A stretch of DNA of 64,000 bases from Streptacidiphilus sp. 4-A2 (GCA_014284505.1 JAAFYY010000001.1:2480001-2544000), one strand, 5' to 3'; shown: positions 8,884-18,721, counted from the stretch's first letter. A program made the numbers and translations. The notes: generated from the sequence alone by a model not told the origin.

Positions 8884-9527
8884 ATGCGCACCCTTTACGT
8901 GGTCACCCACCCCGAAGCGACGCACCACGTCGAGGGGTCGTCGGCGGATGGCACGATTCGCGACTGACACCCGCCGGCGTCCGTGCGGCGACTGCCATCG
9001 CCCGGGCACTGCGGGACCGGATCCCGCATGGCGCGGAGGTGGAGCTGTTCTCCTCGGATCTGCTGCGCACCCGGCAGACGGCCGACGAGGTGGGCCGGCT
9101 GTTCGGCGGGCAGCCGCTCCTGGATCGCAGGCTGCGGGAGAAGTCCTACGGGGAGGCCGGGGGCAGGCCGCAGGCGTGGCTGGACCAGCGGTTCGTGCCG
9201 CCGCCGGCTGTCGGGGAACGTATGGAGCACGACGAGGGTGTGGCGGGTTCCGAGACCAGGGCGGCGTGGGCGCGACGCGTCTACGCGGCCATGGACGAGA
9301 TCCTGCGGAGCCCGTGCGCACACCAGATCATCGTGACGCACGGCGGCTCCCTGACGCTCGTCGTGGCGTCCTGGATCAGGATGCCGATCGACTCGGCCGG
9401 CTACGCCAGTTTCCGGGCGCCGGCCGGCAGCATCACCACGCTGCACGAGGACGACTTCTTTCACAACCGCCAGCTCGTCAGCCTCGGTGACACCCGCCAT
9501 CTCGACAGGGAGCCGCCGAGGGCCTGA
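8884..9527 (+). CDS. Histidine phosphatase superfamily protein, variant N-terminal motif
   Basis: The ATG at 8884 starts MRTLYVVTHPEATHH; the frame changes near 8932 and the rest runs to 9527, about 214 residues in all. The branch-1 histidine phosphatase (phosphoglycerate-mutase-like) pattern is present: the phospho-accepting histidine in THPEAT (in place of RHGET), the FSSDLLRTRQTAD segment, and the second catalytic histidine in IIVTHGGSLT. The missing arginine before the first histidine is unusual for the superfamily. The substrate is unknown. It ends convergently to the SRPBCC gene. Confidence 0.78.
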
Positions 9528-9678
9528 CGGGAGTGGTGACCTGTCCTTCGATCCGGGGACCGCGGCCCCTCGCAGGGCGGGCATCCTGGCTGGGCAGCCG
9601 CCGCCGGTAGGGCCGGGGCGGGAGCCTGTGGAGTCAGGAACCGCCCGGCCTCCCGTGTCAGGTCGGGCGGCGAATCGG

Positions 9679-10260
9679 TCACCGACCGGTCGTCCCCTGT
9701 CGTGGCTCCCGGACGCGCTCCACCGGCGCCTCCCGGCCCGAGCCGCTCGGGGCGGCTTCCAGTGCCCGCTTGAGCCGCCCCAGCGTGGTCGCCATCCCCG
9801 CGCGATTGGTGCGGATCCGGGCCTGCGGCGAGGTCCCGGCGGCGACCCGGCCCAGCAGGTCGGCGACCCGTCCACCGCCGCCCCGGCGCAGGTCCTGCCA
9901 GTACTGCGTGACCTCAGTGCCCTCGTCCACTGCCCGGAGCCGGAACCCCCAGGCGGCGATGGGCAGTCCGGCGACGGAGACCCGGAAGGCGAACTCCGTC
10001 GGGGCGTCGGCGACGGTCACCCGGCAGATGGTGAACCAGTACCGCAGCCCGTTGCGGTTGAACCCGACGAAGGTCGGCCGCTCCCCGCCCCGCCCCCGCA
10101 GCACCAGCACGCCGACGCACTCCGGGCTCCACTGCGCCATCCGCCGAACGTCGCCGACCGCCGGGAACACCACCTCGGGCGGTGCCGCGATGACGATCGA
10201 TTCATCCAGCTCCCACAGCCGCGAGGCCGCGCTGCCGCCGTTCCCGTCCACGTCCGTCAC
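9679..10260 (-). CDS. SRPBCC (polyketide cyclase/START-like) family protein
   Basis: This intact 193-residue protein has the SRPBCC layout: an N-terminal strand (ESIVIAAPPEVVFPAVGDVRRMAQWSP in essence), a central strand-rich section with YWFTICRVTV, and a C-terminal helix. Such proteins bind hydrophobic ligands; none can be named. The GTG at 10260 is the longest start; a GTG at 10251 has better spacing from GGAAGG. It lies 24 bases after the fatty acid hydroxylase gene on the same strand, so the two probably form an operon controlled from the divergent operator region. Confidence 0.75.
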   Translation of the reverse strand: MTDVDGNGGSAASRLWELDESIVIAAPPEVVFPAVGDVRRMAQWSPECVGVLVLRGRGGERPTFVGFNRNGLRYWFTICRVTVADAPTEFAFRVSVAGLPIAAWGFRLRAVDEGTEVTQYWQDLRRGGGGRVADLLGRVAAGTSPQARIRTNRAGMATTLGRLKRALEAAPSGSGREAPVERVREPRQGTTGR

Positions 10261-10284
10261 CTTCCGAGCGAGTTGCGTGTGGAT

Positions 10285-11166
10285 TCAGCCGGTTCCGACG
10301 GGCGCCCGTTCGCCGCGCGCCCGCCCCGCCTGCCCGGGCTGCCCCGGCTGCCACCCCGGCCGGCCGAACACGTGGCGCACCCGATCCTGCCAGCGGGTGG
10401 CCCGGGCCAGATCGCGGCCGATGGCGGCGTACTCGTGCGAGACCACGCGCAGGGGATTGTGGGTGTCGATGTTCTTGGTGAGACCGTACACGGGCCGTTC
10501 CGTCTCGACGGCCCAGGTGCCGAACAGCCGATCCCAGACCATCAGGATGCCGCCGAAGTTCCGGTCCAGATAGCCGCCCTGTGAGGCGTGGTGGACCCGG
10601 TGGCTGGAGGGTGTGTTGACGCTCCGTTCCACGATCCGCGGCAGCCTGCCGATGCGGTCGGTGTGCAGCCAGAACTGGGTCAGCATGTTGATCCCGCCGC
10701 ACAGCAGGACGGCCCACGGCGGCACGCCGGCCAGGGCCAGCGGGATGTAGAAGACCTGCGAGGTCAGCCCGGTCCAGGGCTGCCGGATCGAGGTGGAGAA
10801 GTTGTAGTTGACGCTGGAGTGGTGCACCACGTGGGCGGCCCACAGCACCCGCACGCGGTGGTGCTGGCGGTGCATCCAGTAGTAGCAGAAGTCCTGTGCC
10901 AGCAGGATCAGCGGGAAGGTCGCCCAGGTGACGGCCACGCGCAGCGGCGTAACCGCGTACAGACCGGTGAAGGCGACCAGCGCGAGCGCCTTGAAAGCAG
11001 TGTCGGTGACAGCCGCGCCGAGGCCCACGGTGACGTTGGCCGCGGTGTCGCGGATCCCGTAACCGCTGGCGTTCTCGTCCGGATGCAGCCGGTAGTAGAC
11101 CATCTCCAGGATGATCAGCACCGCGAAGAGCGGGGTGGACAGGTCCAGCAGGGACGTGAATTCCAT
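10285..11166 (-). CDS. Fatty acid hydroxylase / sterol desaturase superfamily membrane protein
   Basis: This intact 293-residue protein has about four membrane segments and the histidine clusters of the di-iron superfamily: HRQHH near residue 119, HVVHHSS near 132, and HRVHHAS near 211. The ATG at 11166 follows AGGAG at good distance. The C-terminal 25 residues are low-complexity proline/glycine. These enzymes hydroxylate or desaturate lipids at the membrane; the substrate cannot be told. The promoter lies in the divergent region carrying a perfect operator pair, so repression by the adjacent TetR protein is likely. Confidence 0.85.
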   Translation of the reverse strand: MEFTSLLDLSTPLFAVLIILEMVYYRLHPDENASGYGIRDTAANVTVGLGAAVTDTAFKALALVAFTGLYAVTPLRVAVTWATFPLILLAQDFCYYWMHRQHHRVRVLWAAHVVHHSSVNYNFSTSIRQPWTGLTSQVFYIPLALAGVPPWAVLLCGGINMLTQFWLHTDRIGRLPRIVERSVNTPSSHRVHHASQGGYLDRNFGGILMVWDRLFGTWAVETERPVYGLTKNIDTHNPLRVVSHEYAAIGRDLARATRWQDRVRHVFGRPGWQPGQPGQAGRARGERAPVGTG

Positions 11167-11178
11167 GAGGTCTCCTAT

Positions 11179-11223
11179 CGGAGTGTTTCGCTCCGACAGG
11201 GAGTATCGGAGCGAAACACTCCG
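11179..11223. promoter_or_regulatory. Perfect 17-base inverted operator pair between hydroxylase and tetR
   Basis: CGGAGTGTTTCGCTCCG at 11179-11195 and its exact reverse complement CGGAGCGAAACACTCCG at 11207-11223 are separated by 11 bases. Each arm is itself a dyad (CGGAG-N7-CTCCG), the size and form of a TetR-family operator. Arm centres are 28 bases apart. The element ends 21 bases before the tetR start and begins 12 bases after the hydroxylase start on the other strand, so it covers both promoters. A TAGGCT sequence at 11233-11238 could be the -10 of tetR, giving a very short leader. Confidence 0.85.
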
Positions 11224-11244
11224 GCAGGCAATAGGCTGGACAGC

Positions 11245-11905
11245 ATGAAAAAAGAGGACGCCCAGGGAATCCGGTCGGGCGGACGCTTCGGCCGCCAGGT
11301 CGAGGCCGAGCGCAACGACGCCCTCGTACTGGAGGCGGCCCGCGCCGTCTTCGCCGAACAGGGCGCCGACGCACCGGTCTCGGCCATCGCCGAACGGGCC
11401 GGCGTGGGCATCGGCACCCTCTACCGGCGCTACGGGAGCAAGGAGCAGCTCATCCAGCGCCTGTGCGCCATCGGCATCGCCCGGACGATCTCCGACCTCA
11501 GCTCCGCACTGGACGCTGACGGCACCGGCTGGGACGTCCTGGCCCGGTACATGACGGCCGCCGTGGACGCCCGCGTCGGCGCATTCGCCCCCTGGCGGGC
11601 ACGTTCACCCTCCCCCGGAGGTCACCGCCGCCAACTCCCGGGCCCAGGCCCTGGCCGAGCGCCTGCTGCGCCGGGGCCACACCGACGGCACCGTCCGCCC
11701 CGACGTCACGACTCTCGACATCACCCACGCCATCGAGATGTTCAGCCGCTACCCGCGCCGCACCCCGCACGACGACCACGCCCGCCACCGCCTCCTGGCG
11801 CTCACCTTCGAAGGCCTCCGCCCCTCCCCCACACCGCTCCCCGGCCCCCATCCCGACTGGGAGGACTACCGGCACAGCTGGGCCGACCCGAAGCTCCCCG
11901 CCTGA
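11245..11905 (+). CDS. TetR family transcriptional regulator, one frameshift
   Basis: The ATG at 11245 begins a basic N-terminus followed by a clear TetR helix-turn-helix: AARAVFAEQGADAPVSAIAE, then RAGVGIGTLYRRYGSKEQLI at residues 35-75. The frame changes near 11595, after which the ligand-binding domain continues to a TGA at 11903-11905 (about 220 residues). Without the change the frame runs to 12000 as arginine/proline-rich nonsense. It probably represses itself and the divergent hydroxylase-SRPBCC operon through the paired operator at 11179-11223. The ligand may be a lipid-like compound, an inference from its target. Confidence 0.82.
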
Positions 11906-12141
11906 CGCTGCGCCCGCTTCCGGCATGCGGCCCTGCGCAACAGCCGGGACGGCAAAGATCCGGGGCATTTGCCGACGAGCGGGGCGCGGCAGCAGACTGA
12001 GCGGATGATCACGTCCGGCTACGGACCCCTGCCGCGGGTCCCGGACGCGGCAGGTCCCCCGGCCGGGGACCGTGGTCGGCGGCCTCTGTCGTCGCGTGTC
12101 CACAGCGGTGCCACCTGATCCCCGAGCAGGAAGAACGCGTC

Positions 12142-13212
12142 ATGGACCAGCAGATTCCTGAGCGGGTCGTCGGACACGAGCGCCGGTTCAGCACGCTCTT
12201 CGAGGAGTACTTCGACACCTTGGGCGCCGGACTCGATGCGCCGTCGTTCAGCCGCTTCACCCCGGACTGCCTCCAGCTGCTCAGGGAGTTGTCGCTGCGG
12301 GGCGGGAAGCGGATGCGGGTCGTGCTGCTGTACGAGGCGGCGCGGCTGGTGACCGACCAGCCGGTCGAAGGACTGGACGCCGCGGCACTGAGCATCGAAC
12401 TGCTGCAGACCCACGGCCTGGTCCACGACGATCTCATCGACGACAGCCCCACCCGCCGCGGCGGCCCGTCCACCTACTATGCCTACCGCGAGCGGTTCCG
12501 CGACCACCCGCAGACCGCCCTCGGTCTGACCGTACTCGCGGGCGACCTCGCACTGGCCCTGTCACTACAGGTCCTGCTGACGGCGAGGGTACCCGTAGCG
12601 GTACGGCAGGCCATGGTCGAGGTGCAGACGCGGGCGGCGACCGACACCTTCATCGGCCAGATCGCCGACCTGGAACGTGACTTCGCCGCCGCACCGGACG
12701 AAGAGGTCCTGCACTGCGTGGCCGACTACAAGTCCGCCCGCTACTCGATCCTCGCGCCCCTGCAGCTCGGGCTCCTGGTCGCAGGCGGACAGCCGGCGCT
12801 CTTCGCAAGGGAACTGGGCGACTACGCGCGGCTGGTGGGGATCTGCGGGCAGATGCGCGACGACTACCTGGACCTGTTCGGGAACGCGGCCGCCATGGGC
12901 AAGCCCACCGGCACCGACCTCCGCGACGGCAGGCACAGCTACACCGTCCGTGCCCTGCTGGCGGCTGCCGACGACACCGAGCGTCATCTGGTGCGGGCCG
13001 CGCTCGGCGACCCGTCCTGCACGCCGCAGACCGTCGCCGCGATCCGGGAGATCGGCGAACGCCGCCAGGTGCCGGACAGGATGCGGGCGGACATGCGCCG
13101 CTACGCGGAGCAGGCGTCCGCGGTGGCCGCCGGCTGGCGGTCACGGTGGCGGGAGGAGGCGGTGACCTTCTTCGAGCACGTACCGCAGTGGAGCGTCGAG
13201 CGCGACACCTGA
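12142..13212 (+). CDS. Polyprenyl (isoprenyl) diphosphate synthase
   Basis: This intact 356-residue all-helical trans-prenyltransferase carries the first aspartate-rich motif DDLIDDSPTRRG near residue 96 and the second, GQMRDDYLDLFG, near residue 238, plus GGKRMR for the substrate phosphate. It would condense isopentenyl diphosphate with allylic diphosphates to make C15-C20 or longer chains. Chain length is not predicted. No terpene cyclase or carotenoid gene lies next to it, so the pathway is open. The start follows AGGAAG. Confidence 0.88.
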   Translation: MDQQIPERVVGHERRFSTLFEEYFDTLGAGLDAPSFSRFTPDCLQLLRELSLRGGKRMRVVLLYEAARLVTDQPVEGLDAAALSIELLQTHGLVHDDLIDDSPTRRGGPSTYYAYRERFRDHPQTALGLTVLAGDLALALSLQVLLTARVPVAVRQAMVEVQTRAATDTFIGQIADLERDFAAAPDEEVLHCVADYKSARYSILAPLQLGLLVAGGQPALFARELGDYARLVGICGQMRDDYLDLFGNAAAMGKPTGTDLRDGRHSYTVRALLAAADDTERHLVRAALGDPSCTPQTVAAIREIGERRQVPDRMRADMRRYAEQASAVAAGWRSRWREEAVTFFEHVPQWSVERDT

Positions 13213-13276
13213 GCAGCGCAGGCACCCTCTGGGGCTCAGCAACGGCCACATTGTCGCCTGACGGGGCCTGTCGGTC

Positions 13277-13699
13277 GTGAGTGGGACCCGCCCACCGAGA
13301 GCGCTGTCACTCGCCGAGCCGGACCAGCTGATCCTGCCGTTCGCCATGAGCGGTGCGGAAGATCTGCTCAAGCACCCGCCGGCGCGCCACCCGGGCCATG
13401 CCGCGCTGGTCTCCGAGATCCTGAGCCTCGTGGACGGCCGGGCGGCGCGGTCCGGGGGCGCGCAGCCGCTGCCGTCAGATCATCGGCTCAGCCCGAGCGA
13501 ACTACGGGTGCTGCGCTACCTGCCGACCAGCCTGTCCAGGCCCGAAATCGCCAAGGCGCTGCGCGTGTCGACGAACACGGTCAGCACGCATGTCCGCAAC
13601 ATCTACGCCAAGCTCCAGGCCACCGACCGCTCCTCGGCAGTGCTGCGGGCCCGCGAACTCCGGCTGCTGGGAGCCGAACCGGCACAGCTTCAGAGTTGA
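13277..13699 (+). CDS. LuxR-type DNA-binding protein, possibly the tail of a MalT-like regulator
   Basis: This 140-residue frame from a GTG at 13277 contains a good C-terminal LuxR helix-turn-helix: LSPSELRVLRYLPTSLSRPE, IAKALRVSTNTVSTHVRNIY, AKLQATDRSSAVLRARELRLL (about residues 70-130). LuxR proteins with this exact type of helix are usually the ends of large ATP-binding MalT-like regulators; here only a short, unrecognised N-terminus remains. It may be a free-standing small regulator or a truncated gene. It is followed 26 bases later by the chimeric amidohydrolase gene. Confidence 0.65.
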   Translation: MSGTRPPRALSLAEPDQLILPFAMSGAEDLLKHPPARHPGHAALVSEILSLVDGRAARSGGAQPLPSDHRLSPSELRVLRYLPTSLSRPEIAKALRVSTNTVSTHVRNIYAKLQATDRSSAVLRARELRLLGAEPAQLQS

Positions 13700-13725
13700 A
13701 CATTCAAACGAAGAGGTGGAGAGTC

Positions 13726-14376
13726 ATGACGTTCACCATGGACGTGCACCACCACGTGCTTCCGGATTTCTTCTGGCAGGCGACGAATGAGGGGCCCAGC
13801 CCCGTCGGCGGGATCGCCCCTCCCCCGTGGTCGCGCAAGGGGATGCTCGCCTTCCTCGACGACGCGCGGATCGACGTCGCGGTCACCTCGATCAGCACCC
13901 CGGGCACGCACACCGGCGACGACGCGGCGGCCCGGACCCTGGCGCGACGGTGCAACGAACTGTCCGCCGAGCTGGTCCGCGACCGGCCGGAGCGGTTCGG
14001 CGGCTTCGCCTGCCTCCCCCTGCCCGATCTCGACGGCGCGCTCGCAGAACTCGCCTACGTGACCGCCCACGACAACGGTCCGGGTCCGGTGGCCTCGGCC
14101 ACGCTCACCGCGACGCTGCCGGGCGGTGCCACCGCCACCGGCCTGCCGTCCGGCTGCACCTCCGCCGCCGGGAGCGTGACCTGCGACTACGGCCCGATCG
14201 CGGTCGGCGCCGACGCGAGCCGGTCCTTCCAGCTCCCGCTGCGGCTGCTGTATCTGGGCCAGGTCTCGGTCACCGCGACCCGTACCGCCTCCACGCCGAA
14301 CGACCCCGACCCCGCCAACGACACGGCGACGGCCACCTGCACCGTCATCTCCGACCTGCTGGCTGCCTGCCCCTGA
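13726..14376 (+). CDS. Chimera: amidohydrolase N-terminus joined to a DUF11-like domain
   Basis: The ATG at 13726 opens an intact 216-residue frame of two unrelated parts. Residues 1-112 match the start of an amidohydrolase-2/ACMSD-like enzyme: the metal motif DVHHHVLP, a proline-rich loop, then a segment ending LPLPDLDGALAELAYVT. From about residue 113 the sequence becomes DUF11-like (a beta-sandwich of surface proteins): AHDNGPGPVASATLTATLP, a CTSAAGSVTCDYG cysteine pair, TASTPNDPDPANDTATATC. The amidohydrolase lacks most of its barrel and cannot be active. There is no signal peptide for the surface half. Deletion or misassembly near 14060 is the best explanation. Confidence 0.7.
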   Translation: MTFTMDVHHHVLPDFFWQATNEGPSPVGGIAPPPWSRKGMLAFLDDARIDVAVTSISTPGTHTGDDAAARTLARRCNELSAELVRDRPERFGGFACLPLPDLDGALAELAYVTAHDNGPGPVASATLTATLPGGATATGLPSGCTSAAGSVTCDYGPIAVGADASRSFQLPLRLLYLGQVSVTATRTASTPNDPDPANDTATATCTVISDLLAACP

Positions 14377-14538
14377 GACGCCGGGGGCCGTCGGCGCCGG
14401 CCGCGGGACAGCTACGCACCGGAATCCCTCCACTTCCAGCCCCGGCCGAGCCAAACCGAGGGGCATCGCGCTACCTTGGCCGAGGCCGAGGTAGCGGCCC
14501 GGGAGAGCGAGACTCCGCCACTGGAAGGGGCACCTGCG

Positions 14539-16259
14539 ATGAACACATACTGGCCGATGGGACTGCCGACCTCGCTCGACTACCCCGATGTGCCTGCGGG
14601 AGCACTGCTCACCGCCGCCGCCCAGCTCTACGGCGAGCGGACCGCCGTGGTCGACGGCCAGGAGCGGCTCAGCTTCGCCGAGCTGCACCAGCGTGCCTCC
14701 GCGTTCGCCCGGGGGCTGCGGGGCGCGGGCGTCGGTGAGGGTGAGGTGGTGCTGATGCATCTGCCCAACAGTGTCTGGTTCCTGGTCGCCTACTACGGTG
14801 CGCTGCTGTCCGGGGCGACCGTCGCGCTGACCAACCCGCTCCAGCCCGCGCCGGGGCTGCGTGCGCAGCTGCTCGACACCGGTGCGGTGCTCGCCGTCAG
14901 CCACCCGCCCACCTCGGCACACTGCTGGAGGCACGCGAGGGAACCGCCCTGGGCACCGTCGTGGTCGTACCGCCGAGCCACTGCGCGCCCTTCACCGGCA
15001 CCGCACCCCCGGCGAGGGCGGGTCGCCCTCGCCGACTTCACCGCCGACACCGACACCGACACCGGTCCGGTGCGGACCGGCGCCGGCGCGGACGATGTCG
15101 CGCAGATCGTCTACACCGGCGGCACCACCGGCGTCTCCAAGGGCGTGCGGATGCTGCACCGCAACATGGTCGCCAACGTCACCCAGCTGACCACCTGGCG
15201 CTCCGCCCACCTGGTCACCACGGGGCCGGACGGCAACCTGCGGCTCCAGCCCCTCCCGGACCTGCCCAACCCCGCGATCAGCCCCGGCGACGCCGTCACC
15301 GTGGTCGTCGCCCCGCTGTTCCACGTGCACGCGCTGATCAACCTCAGCTCCATGCTCCTGTGCGGAACCACCGTCGTCCTCAACGGACGCTTCACACCCG
15401 AACGCCTGCTGACAGCCGTCGAACAGCACCGCGCCACCAACCTCTTCGGCAGCCCGGCCATGTGGCACGCGCTGCTCAACAGCCCCGAACTCGGCAACCA
15501 CGACCTCTCTCGGTCCGCGTGCTCTCCTCCGGAGCCGCCCCCATCGACCCGGCCGCCCTGCACGCCCTGGCGGCCGCCTTCCCCACCGCCCGCGTCGTCG
15601 AGGGCTACGGACTCACCGAAGCCACCTGCGTCGTCGCCTCCACACCCCTGCTCCCCGGCGCACCCGACAAACCCGGCAGCGTCGGCCTGCCCCTGTTCGA
15701 CACCACCGTCGAAATCCGCCCCGCCGACGGCAGCCCGACCGCCCTCAAACCGCACGAGGTGGGCGAACTGTGGATCCACGGCCCGCAGATCGCCGCCGGC
15801 TACCTCAACCAGCCACAGGCCACCGCCGGCCAGTTCACCGAAGGCTGGCTGCGCACAGGAGACCTCGGCTACCTGGACCAGGACGGCTTCCTCTACCTCT
15901 CCGGCCGTGCCAAGGACATGCTGATCTACAAGGGCTACAACATCTACCCCCGCGAACTGGAAGACATCCTGCACGACCACCCCCAACTCGCCGCGGCAGC
16001 AGTCATCGGCCGGCCCGACCCGGCCACCGGACAGGAACCCGTCGCCTTCGTCGTCCCCCGTGCCGGCGCCACCCCCGACCCCGACCAGGTCATGGCCTAC
16101 GTCGCCGAACGCGTCCTGCCGTACAAGAAGATCCGCGACATCCGCATCGTCGACGCACTGCCCACCTCCGCCGCCGGAAAGATCCTCAAAACCGAGCTGC
16201 GCGCCCGGCTCGACACCCGCGGCGATGGTCAGGACGCGGCAGGCAGGACAGAGGGCTGA
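14539..16259 (+). CDS. Acyl-CoA synthetase (AMP-forming), frameshifted
   Basis: The ATG at 14539 has GGAAGGGG upstream. The enzyme reads as about 570 residues after frame changes near 14920, 15020 and 15515. The ANL motifs are in order: P-loop TGGTTGVSKGV near residue 195, the GYGLTEA motif near 360, TGDLGYLDQDG near 445, the hinge YKGYNIYPRE, and the catalytic lysine region AAGKILKTELR at the end. It would adenylate a carboxylic acid and thioesterify it with CoA. The convergent neighbour is pobA, so an aromatic or fatty acid substrate is possible, but none is shown by the sequence. Confidence 0.82.
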
Positions 16260-16262
16260 GCC

Positions 16263-17453
16263 TCACCCGCCGATGGGCAAACCCACGTAGTTCTCGGCGA
16301 GTTCGGCTGCCGCGTGTCGGGAGTCGGCGATCCGGTCGAGCTGGGAGAGCTGGAGTCGGGTGTCGAACTCGCCCTGTTCGGGGGCGGTGTGCAGCGCGGT
16401 GGTCATGAACCACGAGAAGTGCTCGGCTCTCCAGACGCGGCGCAGGCAGGTGTCGGAGTAGGCGTCGAGCTGCTGCGTCGAGCCGGTGCGGGCGAGCTCT
16501 GCGAAGGCCCGGCGAGGACGATGACATCGGAGGCGGCGAGGTTGAGGCCTTTCGCTCCGGTGGGCGGGACTATGTGCGCGGCGTCACCGGCGAGCAGGAT
16601 CCTGCCCCAGCGCATGGGTTCGGTGACCAGGCTGCGCATCGGCAGTACGGCCTTGCGCGTGATCGGTCCGCGGGTGAGAGTCCAGTCGCCGTCGATGGCG
16701 AAGCGGGAGTCGAGTTCGTCCCAGATCTGCTCGTCGGTCCATGAGCCGGGGTCGGTGCCGTTGGGCACCTGAAGATAGAGCCTGCTGACGCTCTTCGAGC
16801 GCAGGCTGTGCAGGGCGAAGCCGCGCGGCGAGTGGGCGTAGATCAGTTCCTCGCTGGAGGGGGAACGTCGGCGAGGATCCCGAACCAGGAGTAGGGGTAG
16901 ACGCGTCCGTGGGTGCGCAGCTCGCCCTGGGGAATGGCCTGGCGCACGATGCCGTGGTATCCGTCGCAGCCGGCGAGGTAGTCGCACTCCAGGGTGCGGG
17001 CGGTGCCGTTGTGGGTGTAGTGCACGACGGGCCGTTCGGTGTCCGCGCCGGTGACGGCGGTGACCGGTGCCTCGAACAGCAGCGGTGCGCCGTCGGCCAG
17101 TTGCAGGGCGATGAGGTCCTTGACGACTTCGGTCTGGGCGTAGACCCAGACTTTGCGGCCGCCGCTCAGCGCGGACAGGTCGATGCGGTGGCCGCGTCGG
17201 TTCCAGCGCAGTTCGATGCCTTCGTGGACGAGGCTTTCGCGGTCCAGGCGCTCGGCGGCGCCGCTCGCGCGCAGGGCGTCCACGGTGCCCTGTTCGAGGA
17301 TCCCGGCGCGCTGGCGCTGTTCGACGTAGCCGCGGTCACGCGCTTCGAGGACGACGCAGTCGATACCCGCCTGGTGGAGCAGGCGGGCGAGCAGGAGTCC
17401 GGCGGGGCCGGCCCGACGATGCCGACGGTGGTCCGGGTGGGGTGCGGGGTCAT
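16263..17453 (-). CDS. pobA: 4-hydroxybenzoate 3-monooxygenase, frameshifted
   Basis: Reading from the ATG at 17453 with frame changes near 17405, 16862 and 16510 gives about 397 residues, the usual PobA length. The N-terminal FAD fold starts TTVGIVG; QRAGILEQGTVD-type residues follow (visible after repair), then CDYLAGCDGYHGIVR and the FAD motif GRILLAGDAAHIVPPTGAKG. The enzyme hydroxylates 4-hydroxybenzoate to protocatechuate using NAD(P)H. It directly follows pcaL with a one-base gap, closing a minus-strand operon that degrades protocatechuate. Confidence 0.88.
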
Positions 17454-17454
17454 C

Positions 17455-18595
17455 TCATGCCTCTTCTTCGAGGATGCGGCGGGCGATGGCGAAGGCCGTG
17501 TTCGCGGCGGGCACACCGCAGTAGATCGCGCTCTGCAGGAGGACTTCCTGGATCTCGTCGACGGTCAGGCCGTTGGTGCGGGCGGCGCGGAGGTGCATGG
17601 CCAGCTCGTCGTGATGGCCCAGGGCCACAAGTGCGGTGAGGGTGATGCAGCTGCGGGTGCGCCGGTCGAGTCCGGGGCGGGTCCAGATCTCGCCCCAGGC
17701 GTACCGGGTGATCAGATCCTGGAAGGGGGCGGTGAAGGGGGTGGTGGCGGCGGTGGCCCGGTCGACGTGGGTGTCGCCGAGGACGGCCCGGCGCACGGCC
17801 GTGCCCCGGGTTGCCCGGGTGGTGCCCAGATGCTCGCGCAGGGCGTGCAGCACCTTGAGGGGCTGTTCGGCGGGGGCGAGGTGGGCGGCGCCGTCGAGTT
17901 CCAGCAGGGTCGCGCTGCTGATGGCGTCGGCCAGCCGGCGGCCCTGCTCGGGCGGGGTGGCCAGGTCCTGGCGTCCGCTGAGGACGAGGGTGGGGGCGGT
18001 GATCCGGTGCAGTTCCCCGCTCAGGTCGAAGCCGGCGAGGGCCTCGCAGCAGGCGGCGTAGCCGGCCGGGTCCACGGCCCGCTGGTCGGCGATCAGGGCG
18101 CGGGCGGTGTCGCTGTCCGCGAAGGCGGGGGTGAACCATCGCCCGGGGGGAGGCGGCCAGGAAGTCCGCTCCCTGCGCGAGGATCTGCGCCGCCCGGTCG
18201 CGCCAGTCCTGTGGTTCGCCGAACCTGGCGGCGCTGCACACCAGCGCCAGTCGGCTGATCCGCCGCGGGTGGTGGACGGCCAGCCACAGGCCGATCGCCG
18301 CGCCCAGCGAGTCTCCGGCGTAGGCGAAGCGGTCGATGCCGAGACTGTCGGCCAGGTCGAGGACGAGGGCGGCCAGGGCCGCCACGGTGGGCTCGGGCAG
18401 CAGCTCACCGGCCGAGCCGCCATGGCCGGGCAGGTCGTAGCGCACGACGCGGTGGCTCCTGGCGAGGTCCGGCACCAGTGCGTCCCACAGCCGCAGGCTG
18501 GTGCCGAGGGAGGGGCCGAGGATCAGGGCGGGGGCGTCGGCCCGGCCGTCGACGGTGTGGTGCAGGCAGGGGGTGTGGTGCGGGCGGGGGGTCAC
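17455..18595 (-). CDS. pcaL: Fused 3-oxoadipate enol-lactonase / 4-carboxymuconolactone decarboxylase
   Basis: A GTG at 18595 is chosen because GGAGGA sits immediately upstream. The N-terminal alpha/beta-hydrolase (PcaD part) has the nucleophile elbow YAGDSLGAAIG near residue 90 and an acid/histidine pair ending in DGAAHLAPAEQP. The C-terminal decarboxylase (PcaC part) reads WGEIWTRPGLDRRTRS, HLRAARTNGLTVDEIQEVLL and CGVPAANTAFAIA. A frame change lies near 18140. PcaL fusions are characteristic of actinobacteria. It catalyses two consecutive steps from 4-carboxymuconolactone to beta-ketoadipate. Confidence 0.88.
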
Positions 18596-18721
18596 GGTTT
18601 TCCTCCGGCGCCGCGGGGCGCGGTCGGTCAGGTCGTCGTCGCGGGTGAGCTGGTCGGCGTGTTCCGGGGGCGTGGGCGGCAGGCCGGCGTCGGCGTTCGC
18701 GGCGGTGTCAGCGGAGGTCAA
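18596..18721 (-). pseudogene. Probable remnant of pcaB (3-carboxy-cis,cis-muconate cycloisomerase)
   Basis: In Streptomyces pca operons pcaB normally lies between pcaG and pcaL. Here only about 120 bases separate them. A TTG at 18721 overlaps the pcaG stop (TTGA), and the frame starts TSADTAANADAGL, which resembles the start of actinobacterial PcaB as I remember it, then loses any likeness and runs into pcaL. The cycloisomerase step is therefore absent here. Deletion in the organism and deletion during assembly are both possible. Confidence 0.4.

Noticed and set aside
13277..13699. Pathway regulator of a biosynthetic cluster
   Set aside because: It is LuxR-like, but no cluster lies beside it; the antimycin genes start about 19 kb away and have their own sigma factor.
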